Translations under genes and position numbers: made by a program
Origin: Bacteroidia bacterium
Lineage (GTDB): Bacteria; Bacteroidota; Bacteroidia; AKYH767-A; OLB10
Length of the DNA stretch: 47,972 nucleotides
Direction: 5' to 3'
Assembly: GCA_025450095.1 (NCBI GenBank)
Contig: JANWID010000147.1
Location: 1 to 47,972, forward strand
In this document: piece by piece, positions 1 through 9,565 of the stretch
How the letters are laid out: the number at the start of each line of letters is the position of its first letter
Position numbering within the stretch: position 1 is the stretch's first letter
The notes under the pieces: generated by a model
The model's input: the letters and a program-made list of their open reading frames with translations, nothing else
The model's database searches: none
Told to the model about the DNA's origin: nothing

Positions 1-1619
1 AGAGCGGAAAATACAAAAGGAAGCATGCCACCAATGAATAATGCGGCAATAACTTTTGAATCGGCCAGGTTGATGGTATGGATATTCGTTGTGGTCATGA
101 ATGCACCGAAAAGCGCAAGTGCTGTTAGCGCCGCAGAGGCAATAGCAAATCCTTTTCCTATGGCGGCGGTTGTATTACCAACCGCATCGAGTTTGTCGGT
201 GATTTTGCGAACTTCCTTTGGTAATTCGCTCATTTCCGCAATTCCGCCAGCATTATCGGATATAGGACCATACGCATCAACTGCTAACTGAATACCGGTT
301 GTTGCAAGCATTCCCACTGCAGCAACTGCGATTCCATATAAGTGTGCATAATAAAATGAACCAATGATGGAAGCTGCAATCAACAGGATCGGAATTGCAG
401 TCGACATCATGCCCACACCCAGTCCTGCAATAATATTTGTAGCTGAACCCGTTGATGATTGTCGGACTATATTCAACACAGGTTTCTTTCCACTACCGGT
501 ATAATATTCCGTAACAATACCAATCAGAACTCCCGCCACCAGACCGATTATCGTCGCCATGAAAACACCGAATGCAGTCATATTAACATCTTCACCATAT
601 AAAGTATCATAATAAGTCCAGGAATGCGGTAGCATTGCGTTCACAACAAACCAGGATGCGATGATTGTCAAAATAGCTGCACCGATCGAACCGGCATTAA
701 GTGCTACCTGTGGATTACCACCTTCCTTTCCGCGTACGAAGAAAGATCCGATAATGGAAAAAACAATACCCACGCCTCCTAAAACCAATGGCAACAGAAT
801 ACCAGCCATCCCATTAAATTGCGGATCCAGGTTGGAGTCAAGAATTGCCGTTCCCAATACCATAGTTCCAATAATTGATCCCACATACGATTCAAACAGA
901 TCAGCACCCATACCTGCAACATCACCTACGTTATCACCTACATTATCTGCAATGGTTGCCGGATTCAACGGGTGATCTTCGGGAATTCCCGACTCAACTT
1001 TCCCAACCAGGTCAGCACCTACATCAGCAGCCTTGGTATAAATTCCACCACCAACACGTGCAAACAATGCAATGGATGAGGCACCGAATGAAAAACCGGT
1101 TATAACTGTCAGCACACGATTCATTTTTTCAATGGTATCGGTACCGAAATACTGCTGATAAACTATAAATAAACCTCCCAATCCCAGTATACCAAGACCG
1201 ACAACACCCATTCCCATTACAGATCCTCCGGAAAATGCAATGGACAATGCCTTAGTTAGACTGGTTCGTGCAGCATTCGCAGTGCGGACGTTTGCTTTAG
1301 TTGCCACTTTCATCCCGATGAAACCTGCCAGGATGCTGCAGATAGCTCCGGTAATAAATGAAACTCCGACAAGAGGATGCGATAATTCTGAATCGGATGT
1401 AAGGGCAAGAAGTCCGGAAACACAAGCGATGAATATTGCAAGAATCCTGTATTCGGCTTTGAGAAATGCCATAGCGCCTTCGGAAATATATCCGGCAATG
1501 CGTATCATTTTTTCATTACCAGGATCCTGGCGTGCTACCCATTTCGATTTCCAGTAAGTATATATAAGCGCAAGCACTCCAAAGAGAGGAATAGAGTAGA
1601 TGATGTTTTGTGAAGTCAT
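1..1619 (-). CDS. hppA: Membrane-bound ion-translocating pyrophosphatase, C-terminus beyond window
   Basis: Couples pyrophosphate hydrolysis to H+ and/or Na+ export across the inner membrane. The reading frame opens with [13 protein letters not shown] at 1619 and stays open to the window edge (539 residues; the family usually has about 670-800). The pyrophosphate/Mg-binding signature [11 protein letters not shown] starts at residue 199 and is followed by the DNVGDNVGD motif. Many hydrophobic helices alternate along the chain. The GNTTAA motif at about residue 481 has Ala where K+-independent enzymes have Lys, so by the known family rule this is the K+-dependent class. H+ versus Na+ specificity cannot be decided here. 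It is monocistronic in view, with a candidate promoter just upstream. Confidence 0.95.
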   Translation of the reverse strand, partial: MTSQNIIYSIPLFGVLALIYTYWKSKWVARQDPGNEKMIRIAGYISEGAMAFLKAEYRILAIFIACVSGLLALTSDSELSHPLVGVSFITGAICSILAGFIGMKVATKANVRTANAARTSLTKALSIAFSGGSVMGMGVVGLGILGLGGLFIVYQQYFGTDTIEKMNRVLTVITGFSFGASSIALFARVGGGIYTKAADVGADLVGKVESGIPEDHPLNPATIADNVGDNVGDVAGMGADLFESYVGSIIGTMVLGTAILDSNLDPQFNGMAGILLPLVLGGVGIVFSIIGSFFVRGKEGGNPQVALNAGSIGAAILTIIASWFVVNAMLPHSWTYYDTLYGEDVNMTAFGVFMATIIGLVAGVLIGIVTEYYTGSGKKPVLNIVRQSSTGSATNIIAGLGVGMMSTAIPILLIAASIIGSFYYAHLYGIAVAAVGMLATTGIQLAVDAYGPISDNAGGIAEMSELPKEVRKITDKLDAVGNTTAAIGKGFAIASAALTALALFGAFMTTTNIHTINLADSKVIAALFIGGMLPFVFSA

Positions 1620-1695
1620 ATAAATTGGGTTTAAGAGAAACGTAAAATTTCAAAACAACCCCGCACAATTCTGATGTGTACGGATTCGGATAAAG

Positions 1696-1726
1696 CTAAA
1701 GTAAATAAATGATTTATCCCGGTCAA
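1696..1726 (-). promoter_or_regulatory. Candidate Bacteroidota-type promoter of hppA
   Basis: On the minus strand, TACTTTAG (1703-1696) matches 7 of 8 positions of the TAnnTTTG -7 element. A TTG lies 20 bases upstream (1726-1724). The element is about 80 bases from the hppA start. Inferred from pattern only. Confidence 0.4.
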
Positions 1727-1819
1727 ATCGGAAATAGATACAATAAAAGAGGAGCTTTTCCTATGTAAATGAAGAGGCAGTTCTGACTCTGAACTGTTAA
1801 ATGTTGCGTGTTTCCTTAT

Positions 1820-2803
1820 TCAAGCATTCATATACATCACATCCTTCACAGCCTTAATCACCCGTGTAGGATTTGGAAGGTAAGCTTCAATGAGTGTAGG
1901 AGCGTAGGGCAGGGGAACATCACCACCCATGACGCGGATAACAGGTGCATCGAGGTAATCAAAAGCTTCACGCTGCACTTTAAAAGCGATTTCTGTAGCA
2001 ATGGCTGCTAATGGCCAGGATTCTTCGACAATGACGAGACGATTTGTTTTTTTTACGGAATCAATAACAGTAGCATAATCGATAGGTCGGACAGACCGCA
2101 AGTCGATTACTTCAGCATCTATATTTTCCTGAACCAATTCCTCAGCAGCTTTCAGTGCAATTTTCATCATTTTTCCAAAAGAAACAATAGTGACATCATT
2201 GCCGGCACGTTTGATATCTGCAACACCGATTGGCATCACATATTCACCTTCAGGTACCATTCCTTTATCACCGTACATCTGTTCCGACTCCATGAAGATC
2301 ACAGGGTCGTTATCTCGGATCGCAGATTTTAATAATCCTTTAGCATCTGCAGGGTTTGATGGTACCACAACCTTCAATCCCGGACAGTTGGCATACCAGC
2401 TTTCAAAAGCCTGCGAATGTTGCGAGCTTAACATTCCGGCGGATGCTGTGGGACCACGAAAAACTATGGGCACATTAAAATTACCACCCGACATCGACAT
2501 CATTTTAGCTGCTGAGTTGATCACCTGGTCGATAGCCACCAATGAAAAATTAAAGGTCATGAATTCTATAACTGGTCGCAACCCGTTCATAGCAGCACCT
2601 ACTCCAATTCCCGCAAAGCCAAGCTCAGCAATTGGTGTATCAATTACTCGACGCGGTCCGAATTCATCGAGCATTCCCTGACTTACTTTATAGGCACCGT
2701 TATAAAGTGCAACTTCTTCCCCCATCAAAAATACCCGCTCATCGCGCCGCATTTCTTCAACCATTGCTTCACGAAGTGCTTCCCTGAACTGTAGTTCTTT
2801 CAT
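1820..2803 (-). CDS. pdhB: Pyruvate dehydrogenase E1 component, beta subunit
   Basis: This is the beta chain of the thiamine-diphosphate E1 enzyme, which decarboxylates pyruvate and passes the acetyl group to the E2 lipoyl domain. At 327 residues it has normal length for a separate E1 beta subunit. It opens MKELQFREALREAM, has the pyrimidine-binding-domain landmarks MGEEV and DTPIAELGF, a central SSQHSQAFE segment, and the C-terminal transketolase domain with VIDLRSVRPID and VEESW. E1 alpha is not adjacent, so the genes are split in this genome. The 117-base gap to the upstream ABC gene contains a -7-like element, so it may have its own promoter. Branched-chain 2-oxoacid dehydrogenase beta is a close relative, but this is most like pyruvate E1 beta. 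Confidence 0.92.
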   Translation of the reverse strand: MKELQFREALREAMVEEMRRDERVFLMGEEVALYNGAYKVSQGMLDEFGPRRVIDTPIAELGFAGIGVGAAMNGLRPVIEFMTFNFSLVAIDQVINSAAKMMSMSGGNFNVPIVFRGPTASAGMLSSQHSQAFESWYANCPGLKVVVPSNPADAKGLLKSAIRDNDPVIFMESEQMYGDKGMVPEGEYVMPIGVADIKRAGNDVTIVSFGKMMKIALKAAEELVQENIDAEVIDLRSVRPIDYATVIDSVKKTNRLVIVEESWPLAAIATEIAFKVQREAFDYLDAPVIRVMGGDVPLPYAPTLIEAYLPNPTRVIKAVKDVMYMNA

Positions 2804-2836
2804 AAAATTTTAAAATATTGTGGCTTAAGCCGGCCT

Positions 2837-2844
2837 CAAAAATA
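2837..2844 (-). promoter_or_regulatory. Candidate -7 element upstream of pdhB
   Basis: TATTTTTG on the minus strand fits TAnnTTTG exactly and lies about 34 bases before the pdhB ATG. No TTG is found at the expected -33 spacing, so support is partial. Confidence 0.35.
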
Positions 2845-2920
2845 GGAAAAACTACGCTTTAGCGTTATATCGAAAACCGGATGCTTAATATCATATTATT
2901 ACTAATTGAAAATCAGGTAT

Positions 2921-5398
2921 TTAGCTCCTGTTGTAAATCAAATCCCCGGGAGTTTTTGATAAAATTTTTGATATGGATATTTTGGCGGAAATAAGTGCGA
3001 AAACAAAAATGGTAACAAAAAGTAACATGGTATTCAAATGATCGATTTCAAAGTAATTATTTTGTTCTGCATGAGACAGATTGTTATGCATCATTTCATT
3101 CAGGACTCTACCTGTGATTAATGCCAGAATAAATGCGATCACCGAAGATACTATCAGCAGCACCATGATAATATAAAAATAAATTCGTTGCGATTTATTT
3201 TCTGATAACCCGATTGCGGTAAGCGTTCCGATATTGGGTTTAACTTTTTCAAGATGCGCATTAATAACTTTCCATATAAATAATGATACGCTTAAAGCAC
3301 TGATGAGGATAAGAAGATATGATGTTATAAATGTTATTTTACTCAGGAAATTAAAATTTTCTTTCTCCTTAACCTGGCTTTCATCCATTCTGATTGCACT
3401 CATTGCATCTTTGTCCTGGTTAAATGATAAATCAAGATACTGATTAAATGACCGGATACTGTCGAGGTTATTAAAGTAAATTGAAATATAATCATAGGAA
3501 ACTGGTGCAAACGATTCATTAATTATTGAAAAGGAATGAAATTTTGTTAATTTCCCTGCATGTTTTTGCAACTGCGGATCTTTAATCAATCGATTGTAAA
3601 TGGAGTCCAGTTCAAAAGCATTTGAAACCGATTTTAATTCAAACATCAGGTTATAACCCTCCACATTTCGTTTAATAAGATCTGATTTGGAATGGTAGGC
3701 AATTCTTTCACCAAGTAAATTTTGTATTTTATCATATATCGCATTTGTGCTCTCATTATTCAAGGAACTGAAAATATTAAGCGTGGTACTGAACCGGATG
3801 TCAAACGCGTCCTGGAATTTTTGATTCCAGGCTCTGTTAAAATATTCGGTAATACAAAATTGATTTTTTCCCGGTATTTCATTCACAACAGCAATTACGG
3901 GCACGGTTACAGGAATCCAGATGAATGCACCCTTCTCGGGAAGATACACCGCATGATCGATCACAATAAAAGCAGTATGGTCGGGATCGTAATTACAATC
4001 TTCAAGAAGCTTTTTACTCACAATAATTCCAATTTCTTTCTCATTGGTAAACCCTGAAGAGTTGCCGGATAGATAATTTGAAGAATTCAATATTTCTTCT
4101 TTTAATAATTTGCCATCATTCTCCAGGTTTATAGTGCGACCCTTAAATTTAACAGGTTCCTGGCTTTTTTTATCTCTGAACCACCATAACGATTCCTTGA
4201 ATTTGCTGGTTCTGTTGAATTGATAATGATTCTTTGCAGATTGATTATCCAGGAATTCAGATTCAAGTTTGGAAATGGTGGCACCAGCGCTTGAATTGAA
4301 AGGTATGTTTATGGGAACCCAGTTGACAAATGCACTTTTCATTTTCGAATCAAGGTAATCCAGGCAACCACTTGAAAATCCTACACCCATTAATGAAAGA
4401 TATATGATGAGTGGCAGGATAAACAGGTTTATGTTTTTTTTACCGGCGAGTGATTTACTTTCCCGTTTGAATAAAAGTGTGTTAAAATATTTATTAAATA
4501 ATGAATTTGTTCCAGTTTTCCAGTCACCCGGACGTTCTGTTTTTTCAATTGTATTTCCATTATTGAATTGAGAAAGTACTTTCTCTTTAAATTCCACAGG
4601 AGTACATTCATTGTTATTTTTCCAATATGTCGATGGGAAAATACTTTCCTTAACAACTTCACCTTTTTGATCCTTATTTAAAGTAATAAGTACGATCTGG
4701 TCGGCATGCTCCATCGCGAGATCAATATCATGTGAAACAACAATGGCAGTGAGATGATTCTTAACCGACTCTTTAAGTACCTTCAATAATTCAAAGGCAT
4801 TTATTTCATCCAGGTTTCCTGTTGGTTCATCGCATAACAGAACTGTTGATTTACTGGCCAGTGCCCTTACAAATGCAAGTCGTTGTTTTTGCCCTCCTGA
4901 TAAATTCAGGGGAGGAGTATTTAAATCTACTTTGTCATAGGTTAGCCCAAGACGCTGCATTATTGGAATGGTTTCCTCCCGGGCTTCATTTTGTGAAACA
5001 GAATTCTTGATCATCATTGAAAGACCAACATTTTCGTATGCTGTAAAGCTTTCCATGAGATTGGTATTCTGAAAAATGAATCCCAGGTCTTCCTTTCGTA
5101 TTTGTTGAATTTGACGGAATCGTTTATGTTTCCATAATTCATTAAATTCAATAGTACCTGATGATCTTCCTGATGAGTATATGACTTTACCCGAAGCGAT
5201 GGTGTTATTCATTAGCCCAAGCGTTTCAAGAAGCGTACTCTTACCGCCACCGGAAGGACCCAGGATAAAAGTTAATTTGTTACGGGGAATGCCCAGCTCG
5301 GCAATTTTTAATACGATATTACCCGTCCCGGATTTATAAGAGCAATCCAGGTTCAGTATTTGAAAAATATTATCTGTGGTGCTCGCAGTACTGTGCAT
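2921..5398 (-). CDS. MacB-type ABC transporter (ATPase fused to FtsX-like permease), coupled to tssR
   Basis: The 825-residue protein has an N-terminal ABC ATPase with Walker A GPSGGGKS (47-54), Q-loop Q110, signature LSGGQ (166-170), Walker B VLLCDE (186-191) and H-loop H223. A helix follows at about 322-341, then an extracytoplasmic domain of about 350 residues, then three helices near the C-terminus (roughly 697-720, 743-767, 787-806). This NBD-TM1-periplasmic-TM2-4 order is that of MacB, whose family uses ATP to drive long-range movement of the periplasmic domain. I place the start at 5398, where ATG overlaps the tssR stop codon as TAATG; an upstream ATG at 5425 would add nine residues inside tssR. 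The overlap implies translational coupling and a joint job with TssR. The substrate is unknown, and no MacA-like partner or TolC is nearby. Confidence 0.85.
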   Translation of the reverse strand: MHSTASTTDNIFQILNLDCSYKSGTGNIVLKIAELGIPRNKLTFILGPSGGGKSTLLETLGLMNNTIASGKVIYSSGRSSGTIEFNELWKHKRFRQIQQIRKEDLGFIFQNTNLMESFTAYENVGLSMMIKNSVSQNEAREETIPIMQRLGLTYDKVDLNTPPLNLSGGQKQRLAFVRALASKSTVLLCDEPTGNLDEINAFELLKVLKESVKNHLTAIVVSHDIDLAMEHADQIVLITLNKDQKGEVVKESIFPSTYWKNNNECTPVEFKEKVLSQFNNGNTIEKTERPGDWKTGTNSLFNKYFNTLLFKRESKSLAGKKNINLFILPLIIYLSLMGVGFSSGCLDYLDSKMKSAFVNWVPINIPFNSSAGATISKLESEFLDNQSAKNHYQFNRTSKFKESLWWFRDKKSQEPVKFKGRTINLENDGKLLKEEILNSSNYLSGNSSGFTNEKEIGIIVSKKLLEDCNYDPDHTAFIVIDHAVYLPEKGAFIWIPVTVPVIAVVNEIPGKNQFCITEYFNRAWNQKFQDAFDIRFSTTLNIFSSLNNESTNAIYDKIQNLLGERIAYHSKSDLIKRNVEGYNLMFELKSVSNAFELDSIYNRLIKDPQLQKHAGKLTKFHSFSIINESFAPVSYDYISIYFNNLDSIRSFNQYLDLSFNQDKDAMSAIRMDESQVKEKENFNFLSKITFITSYLLILISALSVSLFIWKVINAHLEKVKPNIGTLTAIGLSENKSQRIYFYIIMVLLIVSSVIAFILALITGRVLNEMMHNNLSHAEQNNYFEIDHLNTMLLFVTIFVFALISAKISISKILSKTPGDLIYNRS

Positions 5399-7863
5399 TA
5401 TGGTAAATAGTCCTGGGGAATCCAATAATAGCGATTGCCACTAATGATGGTTGTATAGCGAGGGTCGGTTTCCAATGACTGTAAAAGCTTGATCTTTGAA
5501 TGCACTAAATCATTAATGGCATAAATATCCTTATTCTCAACTATACTTTCATTGGTAAGATCTCTGAGCTTATATTTTTGAAATAATTCATTTTGTGCAT
5601 TAATACCAGTAACCATTTCCTGGATAGTTGAAAGAAATGAATTCTGATTCATTTTCACCAATTGAGCTGTTTCGACTCCGCCATAATGAGTTCTTAATAT
5701 TTGAAGATAGGCATTATATAAATTATCTCTGGGGTTTCCAGAGCCACTTACTAATGTTGCCAGTGCATCTTTCAATCGTTCATATTCTCCCTGGTTTACA
5801 AATAATTGATATTCGTAAAGCGGTTTTGATAATCCATTTGCCTGGTAAGGGGCATAGGCGGTAATAAACCACTGGTAATTGATATCAGATAGAAACTGTT
5901 TGTAGGTAGGATCATCAGGATCGATTCCCGCATTCTTGAATAACAGTCGCATTCTGGGAGAAACAGGCATGTTTTTTTGACCGGCACCTTCTATTTTGGA
6001 AATGGACTGGTCTATGGTCAGATCAACATTATTGTTTTGGTCCTTAATAAAATTGCTGATTTTACTTGACAGAAGTTCGGGATCATATCTTTTTCCACTT
6101 TCATTTAACAGGATAACTCCTTCAATCGGCAGCCTGCCACCACTTTTTAAAACGAATTCAGAACCTGATTTTTCAGTGAAATTGGGTTCGACAGGTTTAC
6201 CTCCGTTTAATGTCTGGTCGACTTTTAATGCTGTTTTCTTTATGAAGTAATAAAGTTGATTTTTATAATCAAGATAAGTGTCATCATTTCCGTCGGCAAC
6301 TCTTAATGCAAAAATTGAACAATTGAGAGATGCAGCTTTGTTAATAATATTCTGAATAGGGTAATTTTTGTTTTGGGGGTGTTCAAGGTGATTGCCTGCG
6401 TCTCCCAAAATAATAAGAATATTGGTTTCTTTTTCAATATCTTTTTTATTAAATAGATTAACAGCATTGTGCAACCCTTTATAGAGTGCTTCAGGCAGAT
6501 CCTTATCCACCCCGCATTCTGCAGATTCCTTACTTACCTTATCAAGAAATTCTGTTACCTCCGTTCTGTTGGAAGTAATTTCAAGCAGTTGAATGGAACG
6601 ATCACCCAGGGGGCACTTTTCGTGAGCATAGTCCCTGTACACTACAACCCCATAATTGATCTGCCTGTCGGTTCTTGCAGAGTAAGCCAGTAACTTTTCA
6701 GTAGTCGAATCAATGGATTGTTTTATGTATGAAAAATAAGGTTGCATACTTCCTGTTCCGTCAATAACAAAAACAACATTAATCTTATTCGACCGTGGTA
6801 ACTGGTCGTTGAATTTTTTATTATAAATATTCTGCTGATCCACGGAAACAACCGGAGCTCCGTTGGCATCTACAATCTGGGATACATAGCCGGTAGTAAT
6901 GATGTTATTTACATCTCCCTTTACATCTCCCAGGATAGGATATCGTTTCCACTCTCCGGAATATCCCGTTGACGGATTGGCTTCCTTCCATAATATTTGC
7001 TTTTCAATTTCAGGATCAGTAACAGGTAATTGTGATTTTGCGTAGTCTGCAGCTTCTTGTTTAGAATCAAAAACACAAGCGAACTTTGAACTATTCATCC
7101 TTTCCTTCACTGAGATCTGATCATTGTTTGGAATCAGACACATTCTCTGATCCCAGATTTGTACAATTCCCTTGGGTACCCAGCCTAGAATAATAGTTCT
7201 TGCTTCTGAAGGATAAAATGTTTCCTTTTTTCCAATCAGGTATTTGTCACCTTCTTCTTTGAACACAAATAGAAAATTAAACAGGCGCAATTTATTTGCG
7301 TTTCGTGTCTTTTCACTAAAGGAAGGGGAATCAAATAATTTGACTGAATTATTTTCAATATATTCTCCGGGTTTGGATAGTGCTTCAATACTATGTATAG
7401 TAAGTGCCTTTTTTGTAAATTTGGTTTTAGAACTTATAAGTGAATTTCGCCAGAGTAACATTTTTGATTTTTCTACCCAACCAATATAAACAGGTTCTTT
7501 GATTATTTTGCGATTATTTAAATCTATTACTTCCGGATTATACTTTATGATTTCAACGGCAGTTGGATTTTCATTGATTACATAAAATGCATCCAGGAAA
7601 TTAATTTCGCCGGATTTCGTTGTTAATTTATCATCTGAAAAAACCGGATTATATAAACGATCGGAATACACTACCCAACTAAAAATACTTTTCGAACTGG
7701 AACCATTGGTTGATCGGATCTGAATAGTTCCATCAGGTCCCGAAGGAGGCTGGTATACATCCGGATCCGAAAAAATAGTTTTGCCGACATAGGTTCTTTG
7801 TTGGGAATAGACCTGAGCAATAGCTAAAGACAGAATAAATAAAACCAGAAATATTTTTTGCAT
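5398..7863 (-). CDS. tssR: TssR-like exported von Willebrand factor A protein of T6SS subtype iii
   Basis: The 821-residue protein has a signal peptide (MQKIFLVLFILSLAIAQVYS, then QQ). The first 280 or so residues are beta-rich and include GWVEKSK and GWVPKG segments that resemble repeated SH3-like units. A von Willebrand A domain follows at about 361-560, with the MIDAS-type loop DGTGS at 368-372 after a hydrophobic strand. The C-terminal 250 residues are mixed alpha/beta. Length, export signal, vWA domain and position in a locus with TssB/C/D/E/F/G/H/K/N/O fit TssR, a periplasmic part of the Bacteroidota T6SS envelope complex. It is fourth or fifth in a minus-strand envelope operon and shares one base with the downstream ABC gene. 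The family name is from recognition, not a profile search. Confidence 0.72.
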   Translation of the reverse strand: MQKIFLVLFILSLAIAQVYSQQRTYVGKTIFSDPDVYQPPSGPDGTIQIRSTNGSSSKSIFSWVVYSDRLYNPVFSDDKLTTKSGEINFLDAFYVINENPTAVEIIKYNPEVIDLNNRKIIKEPVYIGWVEKSKMLLWRNSLISSKTKFTKKALTIHSIEALSKPGEYIENNSVKLFDSPSFSEKTRNANKLRLFNFLFVFKEEGDKYLIGKKETFYPSEARTIILGWVPKGIVQIWDQRMCLIPNNDQISVKERMNSSKFACVFDSKQEAADYAKSQLPVTDPEIEKQILWKEANPSTGYSGEWKRYPILGDVKGDVNNIITTGYVSQIVDANGAPVVSVDQQNIYNKKFNDQLPRSNKINVVFVIDGTGSMQPYFSYIKQSIDSTTEKLLAYSARTDRQINYGVVVYRDYAHEKCPLGDRSIQLLEITSNRTEVTEFLDKVSKESAECGVDKDLPEALYKGLHNAVNLFNKKDIEKETNILIILGDAGNHLEHPQNKNYPIQNIINKAASLNCSIFALRVADGNDDTYLDYKNQLYYFIKKTALKVDQTLNGGKPVEPNFTEKSGSEFVLKSGGRLPIEGVILLNESGKRYDPELLSSKISNFIKDQNNNVDLTIDQSISKIEGAGQKNMPVSPRMRLLFKNAGIDPDDPTYKQFLSDINYQWFITAYAPYQANGLSKPLYEYQLFVNQGEYERLKDALATLVSGSGNPRDNLYNAYLQILRTHYGGVETAQLVKMNQNSFLSTIQEMVTGINAQNELFQKYKLRDLTNESIVENKDIYAINDLVHSKIKLLQSLETDPRYTTIISGNRYYWIPQDYLP

Positions 7864-7894
7864 AGTTTATTGCGTTAACTGATCTGAAAGTGTG

Positions 7895-8560
7895 TCAGAG
7901 TTTAATAAATTTAATTGTAATTCCCGATTTTATTCTTGGTTGATTATAAAAGTCATATTCGGCTATCATACTATTTTCATCAAGACTACCGGATCGGTTG
8001 GAATAGTATAAATTAACCAGTGTTTCCCCGGTAACGTTTCCAACTAATTTAATTTTTTGAGCAAGTCCGGAAATAATTTCTTTAGGTTGACCAATTAATG
8101 ATTTATAAAACTGATCCGTAGCGAAATAATGTAATGTTGCGGGCCCTGTAACATTGAATGGCTGGTTGAATAATGCCTGATCCATTTTTTCATAATCTTC
8201 ACTTTTATTTGGAACTTCCGAAGCACCAGAATAAATAGTTTCAAGAATTTGATCTGACTTCATATATTTAACAGTAGGTTTTGCTGAATGACCATTACTT
8301 ACCATTATTAAATATTTGTTTTTTGGTTCATTTGTTATTGAATCGTTTACGATTTTAATTTTTTCAACCATTTCTGGTGTTAATCCATCCTGGGGAGTGA
8401 ATTTACTATTATCAATATATATTAAATTCAACGAGCTGTAGGCTACTGGCTTTTGTACTGTTGAAGTATCCTTTGTGGTTTGTGCTGAAATTATTTTTGA
8501 TTGCGAAAGAAATAGCAATGACAATAAAAATAATCTGGTAATTGGAATTATTATTTTCAT
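7895..8560 (-). CDS. Exported protein of unknown function in T6SS envelope operon
   Basis: The 221-residue protein has a classical signal peptide (hydrophobic LFLLSLLFLSQ core, ISAQ end) and no lipobox, so it is probably soluble in the periplasm. The C-terminal part ends in alternating beta-strand residues with a YDFYNQPRIKSG turn. I recognise no family. It lies between the PKD membrane protein (59 bases) and tssR (31 bases) on the same strand, so it is probably co-transcribed with the envelope genes. It could be a divergent equivalent of one of the small T6SSiii envelope subunits (TssP/TssQ). The missing lipid-anchor cysteine argues against the usual TssQ type. Confidence 0.7.
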   Translation of the reverse strand: MKIIIPITRLFLLSLLFLSQSKIISAQTTKDTSTVQKPVAYSSLNLIYIDNSKFTPQDGLTPEMVEKIKIVNDSITNEPKNKYLIMVSNGHSAKPTVKYMKSDQILETIYSGASEVPNKSEDYEKMDQALFNQPFNVTGPATLHYFATDQFYKSLIGQPKEIISGLAQKIKLVGNVTGETLVNLYYSNRSGSLDENSMIAEYDFYNQPRIKSGITIKFIKL

Positions 8561-8619
8561 TTTAATCGTTATAAAATAGTTGAGCTCGTTAATATTAATA
8601 ACTATTTACTAACTTTTAT

Positions 8620-9537
8620 TTATTGCAAAATATACGCTACTATTTTTTCGGGACAATTACCGGAATTTTCAGGAATTTTAATTTTACTCACCTTAATGCG
8701 TTGGTAATATGAATCAAGCCCAATTCTGTTTGCCAGGTCTTTTAAGGAAAGAGACGATTTGGGCCCTTCACTACTCATTTTTAAAGAAGGAATAAACTCT
8801 ATTGTGACCGATCTGTTGTTGCAAAGTAATCTGGCGAGTTGTTTCATATAATTATCAACTTCTGATGGTTCTGAAGCTGCTGAAAACATAGCCTGGAGCA
8901 TATTTCCTATTTTCGCAGAATTTAATGGTGTTCCGGATTCCTTTGGACGGATTTTAATAGATTTTGATATTGTTTGAGTTTTATCCAGAGTCAGATAAAT
9001 TGTATAAACATTGGGTACACTATAGGTATAACTTACCTCATTTGTATTTGAAAGTGACATATCAATTTTACCTGCGCCATTTTCTCCAAATGACCAGTCG
9101 TATGAAGTAAGCCCTTTTTTATTGACCTTGAATATTAGTTTAGTATTTATTTTGAGCATTTCTTTAGCCGGAAATTCTATTTCGGCATTGGCGTAAAGAT
9201 CAGCAGATTGTTTTGCTGGTAAAACTTTGATTAAAGTATCAAAAGAGCATTTATTATTGATAGTCAGTGTTAACGGAAATTCTCCAGGATTTGTATAGGT
9301 ATGTTTCAATGATTTTTCATTACTGGATTCCTGGCCATCACCAAAATCCCAAACCCTGGAACTAACTCCATCCGATGAATCTGTTACCATTATGGATTCA
9401 CCCGCAACTATTGTGGCTCTGTCTATATGAACTCCTTTAATTTCACAATTTGCCGGCCCGGAAAATAACTTGTATAAAGTATAAACAATGGAAAGCGATA
9501 ATGCTATCAACAAAGTATATTTTACGCTTTTATCCAT
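8620..9537 (-). CDS. Single-pass membrane protein with two PKD-like domains, T6SS-associated
   Basis: The 305-residue protein has a short cytoplasmic end (MDKSVKY), one helix at about 7-24 and the rest outside the cytoplasm. PKD domain 1 spans about 33-105 and has the typical VWDFGDG at 62-68. A second PKD-like domain with YDWSFGENG lies at about 115-195. The last 95 residues are a separate alpha/beta unit with charged and beta segments (VTIEFIPSLKM). PKD folds are protein- or glycan-binding beta-sandwiches, so this may bridge the inner membrane to periplasmic or outer-membrane partners. Position between the outer-membrane barrel gene and tssR suggests a TssP-like structural role, which is inference only. 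Confidence 0.78.
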   Translation of the reverse strand: MDKSVKYTLLIALSLSIVYTLYKLFSGPANCEIKGVHIDRATIVAGESIMVTDSSDGVSSRVWDFGDGQESSNEKSLKHTYTNPGEFPLTLTINNKCSFDTLIKVLPAKQSADLYANAEIEFPAKEMLKINTKLIFKVNKKGLTSYDWSFGENGAGKIDMSLSNTNEVSYTYSVPNVYTIYLTLDKTQTISKSIKIRPKESGTPLNSAKIGNMLQAMFSAASEPSEVDNYMKQLARLLCNNRSVTIEFIPSLKMSSEGPKSSLSLKDLANRIGLDSYYQRIKVSKIKIPENSGNCPEKIVAYILQ

Positions 9538-9565
9538 ATAGTAACCGTTTTGTAAATCTTAGCAA

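Noticed and set aside
2190..2681. Long plus-strand ORFs opposite pdhB, tssF and the hybrid kinase
   Set aside because: They lie wholly antisense to well-identified genes, have no family resemblance, and follow from codon bias of the real strand.
2851..2866. ACGC-TTTA-GCGT element as terminator of the ABC gene
   Set aside because: The stem is four base pairs with only a short T-run on the minus strand; too weak to report as a feature.
5399..5425. Alternative start of the ABC transporter at 5425
   Set aside because: It would overlap tssR by 28 bases. The TAATG arrangement at 5398 is the more usual coupling, but the longer form cannot be excluded.
7895..9537. Naming the two genes as tssQ and tssP
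   Set aside because: Neither matches a feature of those families that I can verify; TssQ should be a lipoprotein, and the 221-residue protein has no lipobox. They are left unnamed.
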